NCBI GenBank assembly: GCA_030145965.1
Contig: JASKZT010000030.1
Location: 1-8,885 of the forward strand
Reading direction: 5' to 3'
DNA: 8,885 nt
From: Ornithinimicrobium sp.
GTDB taxonomy: Bacteria; Actinomycetota; Actinomycetes; Actinomycetales; Dermatophilaceae
Below, one piece after another: positions 1 to 8,885 of this stretch. Position 1 is the first letter of the stretch. The number at the start of each line of letters is the position of its first letter. The notes under the pieces are model-generated. The model made no database searches, was not told the DNA's origin, and saw nothing but the letters and a program-made list of their open reading frames with translations. Both the position numbers and the translations under genes were made by a program.

Positions 1-1205
1 CCTCCCGCGTCTACCTCGACCACGCCGCGACCACGCCGGTCCTGGACGAGGTCGTCGACGTGGTCGCCCGCACGATGCGGCACGTCGGCAACGCCAGCTC
101 GCTGCACAGCCCCGGCCGGGAGGCCCGCCGCGTCGTCGAGGAGTCGCGCGAGCGCGTCGCCGAGGCGCTGCGGGTGCGTCCCTCGGAGGTGGTCTTCACC
201 TCGGGGGGCACCGAGTCGGACAACCTCGCCGTCAAGGGCACGTATGCCGCGCGCCTGGACACCGGCGACGGCGGGCGCCGCGACCGCCTGGTCGTGTCCG
301 GGGTCGAGCACCACGCCGTGCTCGACTCGGTGGAGCACCTCGTCCGGCACGAGGGCGCCCGGGTCACCTGGGTCGAGCCGGACTCCGAGGGTGTCGTGAC
401 CCCCGACGCGCTCACCGCCGCCCTGGAGGCCGACGGCGGCCCGGGCACGGTCTCGCTCGTCAGCGTGATGTGGGCCAACAACGAGGTCGGCACGGTGCAG
501 CCGGTGCCCGACCTGGCCGCCGCCGCGCACGCGCACGGCATCCCCGTCCACTCCGACGCCGTGCAGGCGCTCGGACAGGTGCCGCTGGACCTGTCGGTCG
601 TCGACCTGGGCGTGGTCACCGGCCACAAGATCGGCGGCCCCCTCGGCGTGGGCGTGCTCACGGCCGGCCGCGACCAGTCCCCGGTGCCGCTCACCCACGG
701 CGGCGGCCAGGAGCGGCACATCCGCTCCGGCACCCTCGACACCCCGGGCATCGCCGGCCTCGCCGAGGCCGTGGCCCACGCCGCCGAGCACCAGGCCAGC
801 CACGCCCGCCACCTGTCCGCGCTGCGCGACGCCCTCGTCCAGGGGGCGCTCGCCCTCGACGACGGCATCACGGTCAGCGGCCGCTGGTCGCCCGGCGACG
901 TCACCGGCCGGCTGCCCGGCAACGCCCACCTGAGGGTCGCCGACTGCGAGGGCGACTCCCTGCTCTACCTGCTCGACGCCGCCGGTATCGCCTGCTCCAC
1001 CGGCTCGGCCTGCCGCGCCGGCGTCCCGCGACCCAGCCACGTGCTGCTGGCCATGGGCGTGCCCGAGGAGGAGGCCCGCGGAGCGCTGCGCCTGACGCTG
1101 GGCCACGGCTCGAGCCGGACCGACGTCGACGCCTTCCTCGCCGCGCTGCCCCCCGCCCTGGAGCGGGCGAGGCGGGCCCACGCCGCCGCGCGGAGCCGCG
1201 CATGA
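1..1205 (+). CDS. iscS: Cysteine desulfurase, IscS/NifS type (5' end cut by window edge)
   Basis: PLP enzyme that takes sulfur from L-cysteine as a persulfide and passes it to acceptors such as MnmA or Fe-S scaffolds; cytosolic. The reading frame is already open at base 3 and reads [13 protein letters not shown], the usual extreme N-terminus of the family, so only a few codons are missing. Visible motifs in order: TSGGTESDN (cofactor phosphate loop), the EHHAVLDS histidine, SDAVQALGQ, the PLP lysine in GHKIGGPLG (codon 627-629), RSGTLDTP, and the catalytic cysteine in STGSACRAG (codon 1011-1013). The SxGSAC loop is group I (IscS/NifS), not the RxGHHC type of SufS. The stop overlaps the mnmA start (ATGA), so the two are probably translationally coupled. 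The family call is firm. The symbol iscS is by analogy with M. tuberculosis; the protein could equally be named nifS-like, and its partners beyond MnmA cannot be seen here. Confidence 0.95.
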   Translation, partial: SRVYLDHAATTPVLDEVVDVVARTMRHVGNASSLHSPGREARRVVEESRERVAEALRVRPSEVVFTSGGTESDNLAVKGTYAARLDTGDGGRRDRLVVSGVEHHAVLDSVEHLVRHEGARVTWVEPDSEGVVTPDALTAALEADGGPGTVSLVSVMWANNEVGTVQPVPDLAAAAHAHGIPVHSDAVQALGQVPLDLSVVDLGVVTGHKIGGPLGVGVLTAGRDQSPVPLTHGGGQERHIRSGTLDTPGIAGLAEAVAHAAEHQASHARHLSALRDALVQGALALDDGITVSGRWSPGDVTGRLPGNAHLRVADCEGDSLLYLLDAAGIACSTGSACRAGVPRPSHVLLAMGVPEEEARGALRLTLGHGSSRTDVDAFLAALPPALERARRAHAAARSRA

Positions 1206-2323
1206 GGGTCGTCGCCGCCATGAGCGGCGGGGTCGACTCCGCCGTCGCCGCCGCGCGGATGCTGGAGGCCGGCCACGAGGTCGTGGGTGTCCACCTGGCG
1301 CTGGCCCAGTCGGCCGCGACCCTGCGCGAGAGCGCCCGCGGGTGCTGCACGATCGAGGACGCCGGGGACGCGCGCCGGGTCGCCGACCGTCTGGGCATCC
1401 CCTTCTACGTCTGGGACATGGCCGAGCGCTTCCGGGAGGACGTCGTCGAGGACTTCGTGGCCGAGTACGCCGCCGGCCGCACGCCCAACCCCTGCCTGCG
1501 GTGCAACGAGAAGATCAAGTTCGCGGCGCTGCTGGACAAGGCGCTCGCCCTCGGCTTCGACGCCGTCGCGACCGGTCACTACGCCCAGGTCGTGGAGGTC
1601 GCCGACGCCGCGGCCCCCGGCGGTCTGCGCCGCGAGCTGCACCGGGCGGTCGACGCGGCCAAGGCCCAGTCCTACGTCCTGGGCGTTCTCGACGCCGACC
1701 AGCTCGCCCGCAGCTTCTTCCCGCTCGGCGACACCACCAAGCCGCAGATCCGCGAGGAGGCGCGCGAGCGCGGCTTCTCGGTGGCGCGCAAGCCCGACAG
1801 CCACGACATCTGCTTCATCGCCGACGGCGACACCCGGGGCTGGCTCGCCGGCCGGCTGGGGGAGCGCCGCGGGCCGGTCGTGGACGTCGACGGCACCGTC
1901 CTCGGCGAGCACGGCGGCGCCCACGGCTACACGGTCGGCCAGCGGCGCGGTCTCGGCCTGACGGTGCCTCCCGAGGACGGGTCCAGGCGCTACGTCGTCT
2001 CGACCGACACCGCGACCAACACCGTCGTGGTCGGGCCGGAGGAGCTGCTCGGCGTCGACCTCGTCAGCGCCGACCACGTGCGGTGGTGCGGCCCCGCGCC
2101 GACCGGCGAGCTGCGCCTGGGCGCCCAGGTCCGGGCCCACGGGAGCGAGCATCCCGCGACGGTGCGCGTGGAGGACGGCGAGGACGGCCCCCGCCTCCAC
2201 GTCCGCCTGCACGAGCGGGTCCGTGGTGTCGCCCCGGGGCAGTCCGTCGTCCTGTACGACGGCACCCGGGTCGTCGGCTCGGGCACGGTCGCCCGCGCCG
2301 GGCGCGCCGCGACCGTCGGCTGA
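1202..2323 (+). CDS. mnmA: tRNA-specific 2-thiouridylase MnmA
   Basis: ATP-dependent enzyme that puts sulfur on C2 of the wobble uridine (U34) of tRNA-Lys, -Glu and -Gln; cytosolic. The 373-residue protein starts [13 protein letters not shown], with the PP-loop ATP site SGGVDS at residues 8-13. The nucleophilic cysteine is C98 in [14 protein letters not shown]; the persulfide-carrying cysteine is C204 in [24 protein letters not shown] and [12 protein letters not shown] are further family signatures, followed by the C-terminal beta-barrel region. An [17 protein letters not shown] stretch around residue 48 matches the actinobacterial branch. The ATG at 1202 has a modest CGGAG about 6 nt upstream and overlaps the desulfurase stop by 4 bp; starting at the internal ATG (1220) would remove the first beta strand before the PP-loop. 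Overlap with the sulfur donor gene is the common actinobacterial arrangement. Length and key residues are complete. Confidence 0.97.
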   Translation: MRVVAAMSGGVDSAVAAARMLEAGHEVVGVHLALAQSAATLRESARGCCTIEDAGDARRVADRLGIPFYVWDMAERFREDVVEDFVAEYAAGRTPNPCLRCNEKIKFAALLDKALALGFDAVATGHYAQVVEVADAAAPGGLRRELHRAVDAAKAQSYVLGVLDADQLARSFFPLGDTTKPQIREEARERGFSVARKPDSHDICFIADGDTRGWLAGRLGERRGPVVDVDGTVLGEHGGAHGYTVGQRRGLGLTVPPEDGSRRYVVSTDTATNTVVVGPEELLGVDLVSADHVRWCGPAPTGELRLGAQVRAHGSEHPATVRVEDGEDGPRLHVRLHERVRGVAPGQSVVLYDGTRVVGSGTVARAGRAATVG

Positions 2324-2396
2324 GGGCACCCGCCGTCCGCCGCAGCGTCGCGTCTTCCCACGTCAGGGCGATGACCTGTGCGAGGATCGCGGCCAT

Positions 2397-2410
2397 CCGG
2401 GCACCCCCGG
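2397..2410 (+). other. Small GC hairpin in the mnmA to CD225-like gap
   Basis: CCGGG (2397-2401) and CCCGG (2406-2410) can pair around a CACC loop, with a possible extra G-T pair outside. This is the only obvious stem in the 116-bp gap after mnmA. It has no T-run after it, so it is at best a weak terminator or a chance palindrome in GC-rich DNA. Confidence 0.25.
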
Positions 2411-2413
2411 GAG

Positions 2414-2433
2414 CACACTGACGCACGAGGAGA
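2414..2433 (+). promoter_or_regulatory. Putative -10 element and ribosome-binding site of the CD225-like gene
   Basis: CACACT at 2414-2419 keeps the A2 and T6 of the actinobacterial -10 pattern TANNNT. It would place transcription start near 2426, just before GAGGAGA (2427-2433), a good Shine-Dalgarno sequence 6 nt before the ATG at 2440. The same 7-mer GCACACT occurs at 8213-8219 before the mycoredoxin gene. No convincing -35 is seen. The ribosome-binding site is solid; the promoter is an inference. Confidence 0.35.
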
Positions 2434-2439
2434 CCCCCC

Positions 2440-2784
2440 ATGTCGTACGAGCCCTCACCCCCGCCCCCGCCCGGCGGAGGGACGCCCGGTTACGAGCCCC
2501 CGCCCGGCGGCGGCTTCGGTGGCGGCTTCGGCGGCCCCGGCAGCGAGCACCCCGAGGGGCAGAAGCTGCTCATCATCAGCATCGTCGCGCTCATCTGCTG
2601 CGCCCCGGTCAACATCTGGGTGCTCATCAAGACCAACGGCATCCTGGCCGCCGGCGGCGGGTACGACCTCAGCAAGGTCAAGACCGCCCGGATCATCGCG
2701 ATCGTCTCGCTCATCCTCTGGGCGCTCGGCCTCGTCGTCAACGTCATCACCGGCGGCTTCGCCGCCATGACCGGCCAGTTCTGA
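2440..2784 (+). CDS. Small two-helix membrane protein, CD225/dispanin-like
   Basis: 114 residues. Residues 1-40 are a disordered Pro/Gly-rich tail (PPPPPGGG, YEPPPGGG, GFGGGFGG). Two hydrophobic helices follow at about 43-62 and 84-106. Between them a short basic/polar loop reads KTNGILAAGGGYDLSKVKTAR. The pattern of a helix with CC-x-P (C53, C54), then NGxLAAG-Y, a charged stretch, and a second helix resembles bacterial CD225/dispanin proteins, in which the cysteine pair sits at the end of the first helix. I assign the family by pattern only; a generic two-helix actinobacterial protein (DUF4190-like) is the main alternative. No catalytic residues are visible and the function is unknown. The ATG at 2440 has GAGGAGA 6 nt upstream. 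It lies just before the DUF2752 gene, with a strong inverted repeat starting 3 bp after its stop. Confidence 0.85.
   Translation: MSYEPSPPPPPGGGTPGYEPPPGGGFGGGFGGPGSEHPEGQKLLIISIVALICCAPVNIWVLIKTNGILAAGGGYDLSKVKTARIIAIVSLILWALGLVVNVITGGFAAMTGQF
2464..2510 (+). repeat. 14-bp direct repeat inside the Pro/Gly-rich tail
   Basis: The 14-mer CCCCCGCCCGGCGG occurs at 2464-2477 and again at 2497-2510, 33 bp apart and in frame (11 codons), each copy encoding PPPGG. With the repeated YEP before each, it looks like a partial duplication of an 11-residue unit in a low-complexity tail. Such a site could vary in length between strains. Confidence 0.55.
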
Positions 2785-2787
2785 GAC

Positions 2788-2830
2788 AGGTGGTGGTGCC
2801 GCCCCGCACCGTGGAGCGGCATCACCACCT
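2788..2830 (+). terminator. Strong 15-bp inverted repeat after the CD225-like gene
   Basis: The left arm AGGTGGTGGTGCCGC (2788-2802) pairs with the right arm GCGGCATCACCACCT (2816-2830). Fourteen pairs are Watson-Crick and one is G-T, around a 13-nt loop. The stem begins 3 bp after the stop of the CD225-like gene and ends 27 bp before the DUF2752 ATG. There is no T-run downstream, which is common for actinobacterial terminators. It could be a terminator, a partial-readthrough or mRNA-protecting stem between two co-transcribed genes, or a protein-binding palindrome. Confidence 0.55.
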
Positions 2831-2857
2831 CCCGTCACCCGCGGAGGGGAGCCAGGT

Positions 2858-3355
2858 ATGCCGAGCGCACCCCGGTCCTCCGGCGTGAGCCACGCCGGGC
2901 CCTCCTCCCCGCACGTCCACGACAGCGGTGCCCACCCCGCGCCGCCTGCGCGCTCGCGGGCCGGGAGGCTGCGCACCCCCGTGCTGATCGGGTTCGGGGC
3001 CGCCGCCGCCTGCGCCGCGGTCGCCCTGCGCGACCCCAACGAGCCCGGCAGCTGGCTCACCTGCCCCTACCTGGCCACCACCGGCTTCGTCTGCCCCGGA
3101 TGCGGCACGCTGCGCGCCGTGCACGCCCTGACCCAGGGCGACGTCGCGACGGCGTGGGCGCGCAACCCCGGGCTGCTCGTCGCGGGTGCGCTCCTCGTCC
3201 TCGTCTGGCTCGCGACCGTGCGGCGCGCCTGGCTCGGCGTGCCCCGCCGCTGGACGCCCGGCCCGCGCCTGCTCGCGCTCCTGCCGGTGCTGGTCGTCGC
3301 CTACTGGGTCCTGCGCAACGTGCCCGGGCTCGAGGTCCTCGGGCCCGGCGCCTGA
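2858..3355 (+). CDS. DUF2752 family membrane protein
   Basis: 165 residues with a Pro/Ser/His-rich N-terminal tail (about 1-38) and three hydrophobic helices at about 41-57, 105-121 and 137-153. The stretch CPYLATTGFVCPGCGTLRAV, then LTQGDVATAWARNPG, is the DUF2752 signature: C69, C79 and C82 with TG, the CPGCG core, an arginine just after it, GD, and a closing NP. The three cysteines could bind a metal or form a redox pair, but no function is established for the family to my knowledge. The ATG at 2858 has a strong GGAGGGGAG at 2843-2851, 6 nt upstream. The gene follows the CD225-like gene after the inverted repeat and ends 13 bp before the MetE-like gene. I recall DUF2752 genes lying beside CD225/dispanin or TM2 genes in other actinobacteria, but cannot verify that here. 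Confidence 0.92.
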   Translation: MPSAPRSSGVSHAGPSSPHVHDSGAHPAPPARSRAGRLRTPVLIGFGAAAACAAVALRDPNEPGSWLTCPYLATTGFVCPGCGTLRAVHALTQGDVATAWARNPGLLVAGALLVLVWLATVRRAWLGVPRRWTPGPRLLALLPVLVVAYWVLRNVPGLEVLGPGA

Positions 3356-3356
3356 C

Positions 3357-3362
3357 TAGGGT
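3357..3362 (+). promoter_or_regulatory. Putative -10 box (TAGGGT) for leaderless MetE-like mRNA
   Basis: TAGGGT fits the actinobacterial -10 consensus TANNNT exactly and ends 6 nt before the GTG start at 3369. That spacing would put transcription start at the first base of the start codon, the hallmark of leaderless mRNA. There is no well-placed Shine-Dalgarno sequence. No clear -35 is visible, which is usual in this group. Confidence 0.5.
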
Positions 3363-3368
3363 GGGCGT

Positions 3369-4448
3369 GTGCCCGACCCTTCTCCGGACCTCCCGCCCGT
3401 CCCCCCCGGCGTCCTCGCGACCGGCATCGGCTCCTGGCCCGGCACGGACGTGCGCGAGGCGCTGCGCGTCGTGCGCGGCGAGCTCGCCGGCGCGAGCCAC
3501 GAGGGCGTCGCGGGCCTTCCCTACCTGCCCGAGCTGCCGGCCCGGGGCCCCGGCGCCGACATGGTGGGCCGCGCCGCCCACCTCCTCGTCGACCTCCCGG
3601 TGGACCTGCAGCCGCAGGGGTGGCGGCTGGTCGACCGGCCCGGGCGCGACCACGAGCGGGCCGGCGCGCTGTGGCGCCAGGACCTGGACGAGCTGGCCGA
3701 GGCCTTCGACGGCTGGACCGGGCGGCTCAAGGTCCAGGTGGCCGGGCCCTGGACGCTGGCCTCCACGCTCTGGCTGCCGCTGGGCGACCGGGTCCTGTCC
3801 GACCCCGGCGCGACGCGCGACCTCACCGGCTCGCTCGCCGAGGGCGTCGCCGGGCACCTGGCCACCGTGCACCGCCTCGTCCCCGGCGCCGAGCTCGTGC
3901 TCCAGGTCGACGAGCCCTCGCTGAGCGCCGTCGCGCTCGGCCGGGTCCGGTCCGAGTCCGGCTACCGCGTGCTGCGCACCCCCGAGCCCGGCGAGCTCGT
4001 CGAGGGTCTGCGACAGGTGGTCGAGGGCGCCCGGACCGCCGGTGCCGTCCTCGTCGCCGCCCACTCCTGCGCCCCCGAGGTGCCGCTCGACCTCCTCCGG
4101 CGCGCGGGCGTGGACGCGGTGGCCCTCGACGCCTCCCTCCTCGGCACCCGTCGGTGGGAGCAGCTGGGCGAGCTCCTCGACGCGGGCGTCGCGCTGTGGG
4201 CCGGCGTGCTCCCGACCGGCGCCCCCGGTGCCCCGGTGGCCTCGCCCGGCCACGCCGCGCTCCCGGCCGAGCGGGTCGAGGAGCTGGCGCGGCGGTGGCA
4301 CGAGCTGGGGATGCCCGCCCGGGAGCTGGCCGGCGTCGGCGTCACCCCGGCCTGCGGCCTCGCGGGCTCCTCGCCGCGGGCCGCGCGGGACCTGACCGTC
4401 GCCACCCTGGAGGCGGCCGCGCGCCTGGCCGAGGTCGCCGCGGGCTGA
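3369..4448 (+). CDS. Stand-alone MetE-like (core methionine synthase) domain protein
   Basis: 359 residues, about half the length of true MetE (roughly 750): only the C-terminal catalytic barrel is present, without the N-terminal folate-binding half. TGIGSWPGTDVREAL opens the domain, KVQVAGPWTLAS and LVLQVDEPSLSAV follow, and AHSCAPEV and TPACGLAGSSP carry likely zinc ligands H232, C234 and C329. In E. coli MetE the four ligands are His641, Cys643, Glu665 and Cys726; the glutamate region here reads VDAVALDASLL, so an aspartate such as D254 may replace it. M. tuberculosis Rv3015c is, from memory, the syntenic homologue. Methyl transfer from a cobalamin or other donor to homocysteine is possible, as in core MetE proteins, but is not shown. 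GTG 3369 is the only start codon between an in-frame TAG (3357) and the conserved TGIGSWPG. Domain call firm, reaction uncertain. Confidence 0.88.
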   Translation: MPDPSPDLPPVPPGVLATGIGSWPGTDVREALRVVRGELAGASHEGVAGLPYLPELPARGPGADMVGRAAHLLVDLPVDLQPQGWRLVDRPGRDHERAGALWRQDLDELAEAFDGWTGRLKVQVAGPWTLASTLWLPLGDRVLSDPGATRDLTGSLAEGVAGHLATVHRLVPGAELVLQVDEPSLSAVALGRVRSESGYRVLRTPEPGELVEGLRQVVEGARTAGAVLVAAHSCAPEVPLDLLRRAGVDAVALDASLLGTRRWEQLGELLDAGVALWAGVLPTGAPGAPVASPGHAALPAERVEELARRWHELGMPARELAGVGVTPACGLAGSSPRAARDLTVATLEAAARLAEVAAG

Positions 4449-4485
4449 GCGGGCGGGTCGGCGCGGGGCTGTCGGACCGTGCTGC

Positions 4486-8199
<3,714 letters not shown>

Positions 8200-8213
8200 G
8201 GCGCGCGGGTTGG

Positions 8214-8219
8214 CACACT
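8214..8219 (+). promoter_or_regulatory. Possible -10 element for leaderless mycoredoxin mRNA
   Basis: CACACT ends 6 nt before the ATG at 8226, the same spacing as the other leaderless candidates, and the extended GCACACT is identical to 2413-2419. No Shine-Dalgarno sequence sits at a usable distance (AGGGA ends 1 nt before the ATG). TAGGGA at 8219-8224 is too close to the start to serve as a -10 box. Confidence 0.35.
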
Positions 8220-8225
8220 AGGGAC

Positions 8226-8663
8226 ATGCGCCGCCGTCTGTGGATCATCCTGCTCGCCCTGGTCGTCGCCGTCGTGGCGTCCTCGGCGTGGCAGCGCGAC
8301 TGGCTCTTCGCCGCGGTCTACGCCGTCGGCGGGCTGCTGCTCGTGCGCTGGGTGGCCCCCTGGCGGGGCGGGCGCACCACGACACATCAGGAGGTCCTCG
8401 CCATGCCCGAGCCCGAGCGGTCGGTCGTCATCTACTGGAGGCCCGGCTGCGGCTTCTGCCAGCGCCTCAAGCACCACCTCGGCCAGGAGGGGGAGCGGGC
8501 GACGTGGGTCAACATCTGGCAGGACGACGAGGCCGCGGCCTTCGTCCGCAGCGTCAACGACGGCAACGAGACCGTGCCCACCGTCGTGCTCGACGGCGTG
8601 CCGCACACCAACCCGCGGCCCGGTCTCGTCCTGGAGCGCCTCACCTCCGGCGCGCCCTCCTGA
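8226..8663 (+). CDS. Mycoredoxin-like glutaredoxin with N-terminal membrane hairpin
   Basis: 145 residues. Residues 1-45 hold two short hydrophobic helices (about 5-20 and 26-44) separated by WQRDW; a linker follows, and the thioredoxin-fold domain begins near residue 62. VIYWRPGCGFCQRLKHHL carries the redox pair C75/C78 (CGFC). SVNDGNETVPTVVLDG carries the TVP cis-proline (P119), and HTNP follows, as in M. tuberculosis mycoredoxin-1 (about 85 residues, soluble). Mycoredoxins use mycothiol to reduce protein-mycothiol mixed disulfides; that reaction here is inferred. From the ATG at 8226 the domain would be tethered to the membrane. An internal ATG at 8403 with a strong AGGAGG 8 nt upstream would give an 86-residue soluble form. 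I annotate the long form because the upstream part is a clean hydrophobic hairpin in frame; either or both may be made. Confidence 0.88.
   Translation: MRRRLWIILLALVVAVVASSAWQRDWLFAAVYAVGGLLLVRWVAPWRGGRTTTHQEVLAMPEPERSVVIYWRPGCGFCQRLKHHLGQEGERATWVNIWQDDEAAAFVRSVNDGNETVPTVVLDGVPHTNPRPGLVLERLTSGAPS
8389..8405 (+). promoter_or_regulatory. Internal ribosome-binding site and ATG within the mycoredoxin gene
   Basis: AGGAGG (8389-8394) lies 8 nt before the in-frame ATG (8403-8405). That ATG is residue 60 of the long form, just before the glutaredoxin domain (MPEPERSVVIYWRPGC). The resulting 86-residue protein would match the usual mycoredoxin length. Confidence 0.6.
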
Positions 8664-8666
8664 CCG

Positions 8667-8686
8667 CTCCGGTCGCCGGCCCGGAG
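8667..8686. terminator. Short hairpin between convergent genes, possible two-way terminator
   Basis: CTCCGG (8667-8672) pairs with CCGGAG (8681-8686) around an 8-nt loop, with a possible flanking G-T pair. It fills most of the 25-bp gap between the convergent mycoredoxin and VOC genes. It has no T-run. Position favours a terminator; the stem is short. Confidence 0.35.
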
Positions 8687-8688
8687 TC

Positions 8689-8885
8689 TCAGACCCGCGA
8701 GAGCACGGACAGGACGTTGCCCGCCGGGTCGGCGAACCACGCGATGTCCGGCCCCTGCTCGCCGCGGGCGATGCCCAGCTCGTCCTGCTCGAAACCGTCG
8801 TAGCGCAGGAACTCGACCCCGCGCTCCCCGAGGGCGCGCACGGCCGCCCCGACGTCGGCGACCGGGAAGCCGAGCACCGTGAACG
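8689..8885 (-). CDS. VOC/glyoxalase-fold protein, C-terminal part (5' end outside window)
   Basis: The last 64 residues are visible, reading in from the right edge as [22 protein letters not shown]. The order VADV, a helix ending in [35 protein letters not shown] is the second half of a VOC-fold module (glyoxalase I/dioxygenase superfamily). The metal-ligand glutamate usual just after GN (GNxxEL) is absent, since the end reads [10 protein letters not shown]. That fits the subgroup of small VOC proteins with WFxDPxGN and no proven activity. The upstream half is not visible, so substrate and metal binding cannot be judged. An in-frame GTG at 8877 should not be taken as the start because it would discard the first half of the fold. 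It converges on the mycoredoxin gene. Confidence 0.85.
   Translation of the reverse strand, partial: FTVLGFPVADVGAAVRALGERGVEFLRYDGFEQDELGIARGEQGPDIAWFADPAGNVLSVLSRV

Noticed and set aside
470..1201. Extension of mnmA upstream to GTG 470 (617 codons), which would look like a fusion.
   Set aside because: The extra part is the cysteine desulfurase read in another frame. MnmA proteins start at the [13 protein letters not shown] position, here 1202.
2324..2439. Possible riboswitch or T-box in the mnmA to CD225-like gap.
   Set aside because: Only 116 bp, with one small hairpin and no recognisable riboswitch core or T-box sequence.

Overview
This window is an ordinary-looking piece of actinobacterial chromosome. 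It is very GC-rich and dense with genes, with many GTG starts and 4-bp ATGA/GTGA overlaps. It carries an actinobacterial-type MnmA and LigA and a mycoredoxin-like protein. Mycoredoxins work with mycothiol, a thiol of Actinobacteria. The style fits Micrococcales (for example the Intrasporangiaceae/Ornithinimicrobiaceae group), but the genus is a guess. I see no tRNA, rRNA, CRISPR array, insertion sequence, phage gene or attachment site.

Layout, left to right. The first block handles sulfur for tRNA: a 5'-truncated IscS/NifS-type cysteine desulfurase (1-1205) overlaps mnmA (1202-2323), the tRNA-U34 2-thiouridylase that uses its sulfur. After a 116-bp gap come two small membrane proteins of unknown function. 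One is a Pro/Gly-rich, two-helix CD225/dispanin-like protein (2440-2784); the other is a DUF2752 protein with a C-x9-C-x2-C motif (2858-3355). A strong 15-bp inverted repeat lies between them. Next is a stand-alone MetE-like (core methionine synthase) domain protein (3369-4448). It is followed by an EamA/DMT-family transporter (4518-5531) overlapping ligA, the NAD-dependent DNA ligase (5528-7759). ligA in turn overlaps a one-helix DUF4333-like exported protein (7756-8199). A mycoredoxin-like glutaredoxin with an N-terminal membrane hairpin follows (8226-8663). On the opposite strand, running off the right edge, is the 3' end of a VOC/glyoxalase-fold gene (8689-8885).

The backbone cysteine desulfurase - mnmA - MetE-like - ligA matches, from memory, the order in Mycobacterium tuberculosis (Rv3025c, Rv3024c, Rv3015c, Rv3014c), so this is an old syntenic block. 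The small membrane genes, the transporter and the genes after ligA are the variable filling. Several genes share a sulfur/thiol theme (desulfurase, thiouridylase, MetE-like, mycoredoxin), but nothing shows that they form one pathway.

No clear new system was found. The points most worth a second look are: the mycoredoxin gene with a well-placed internal ribosome-binding site that could give a membrane-bound and a soluble form; the hairpin between the CD225-like and DUF2752 genes; the MetE-like core protein that keeps three of four zinc ligands; and a recurring -10-like hexamer exactly 6 nt before several start codons, which suggests leaderless transcription.
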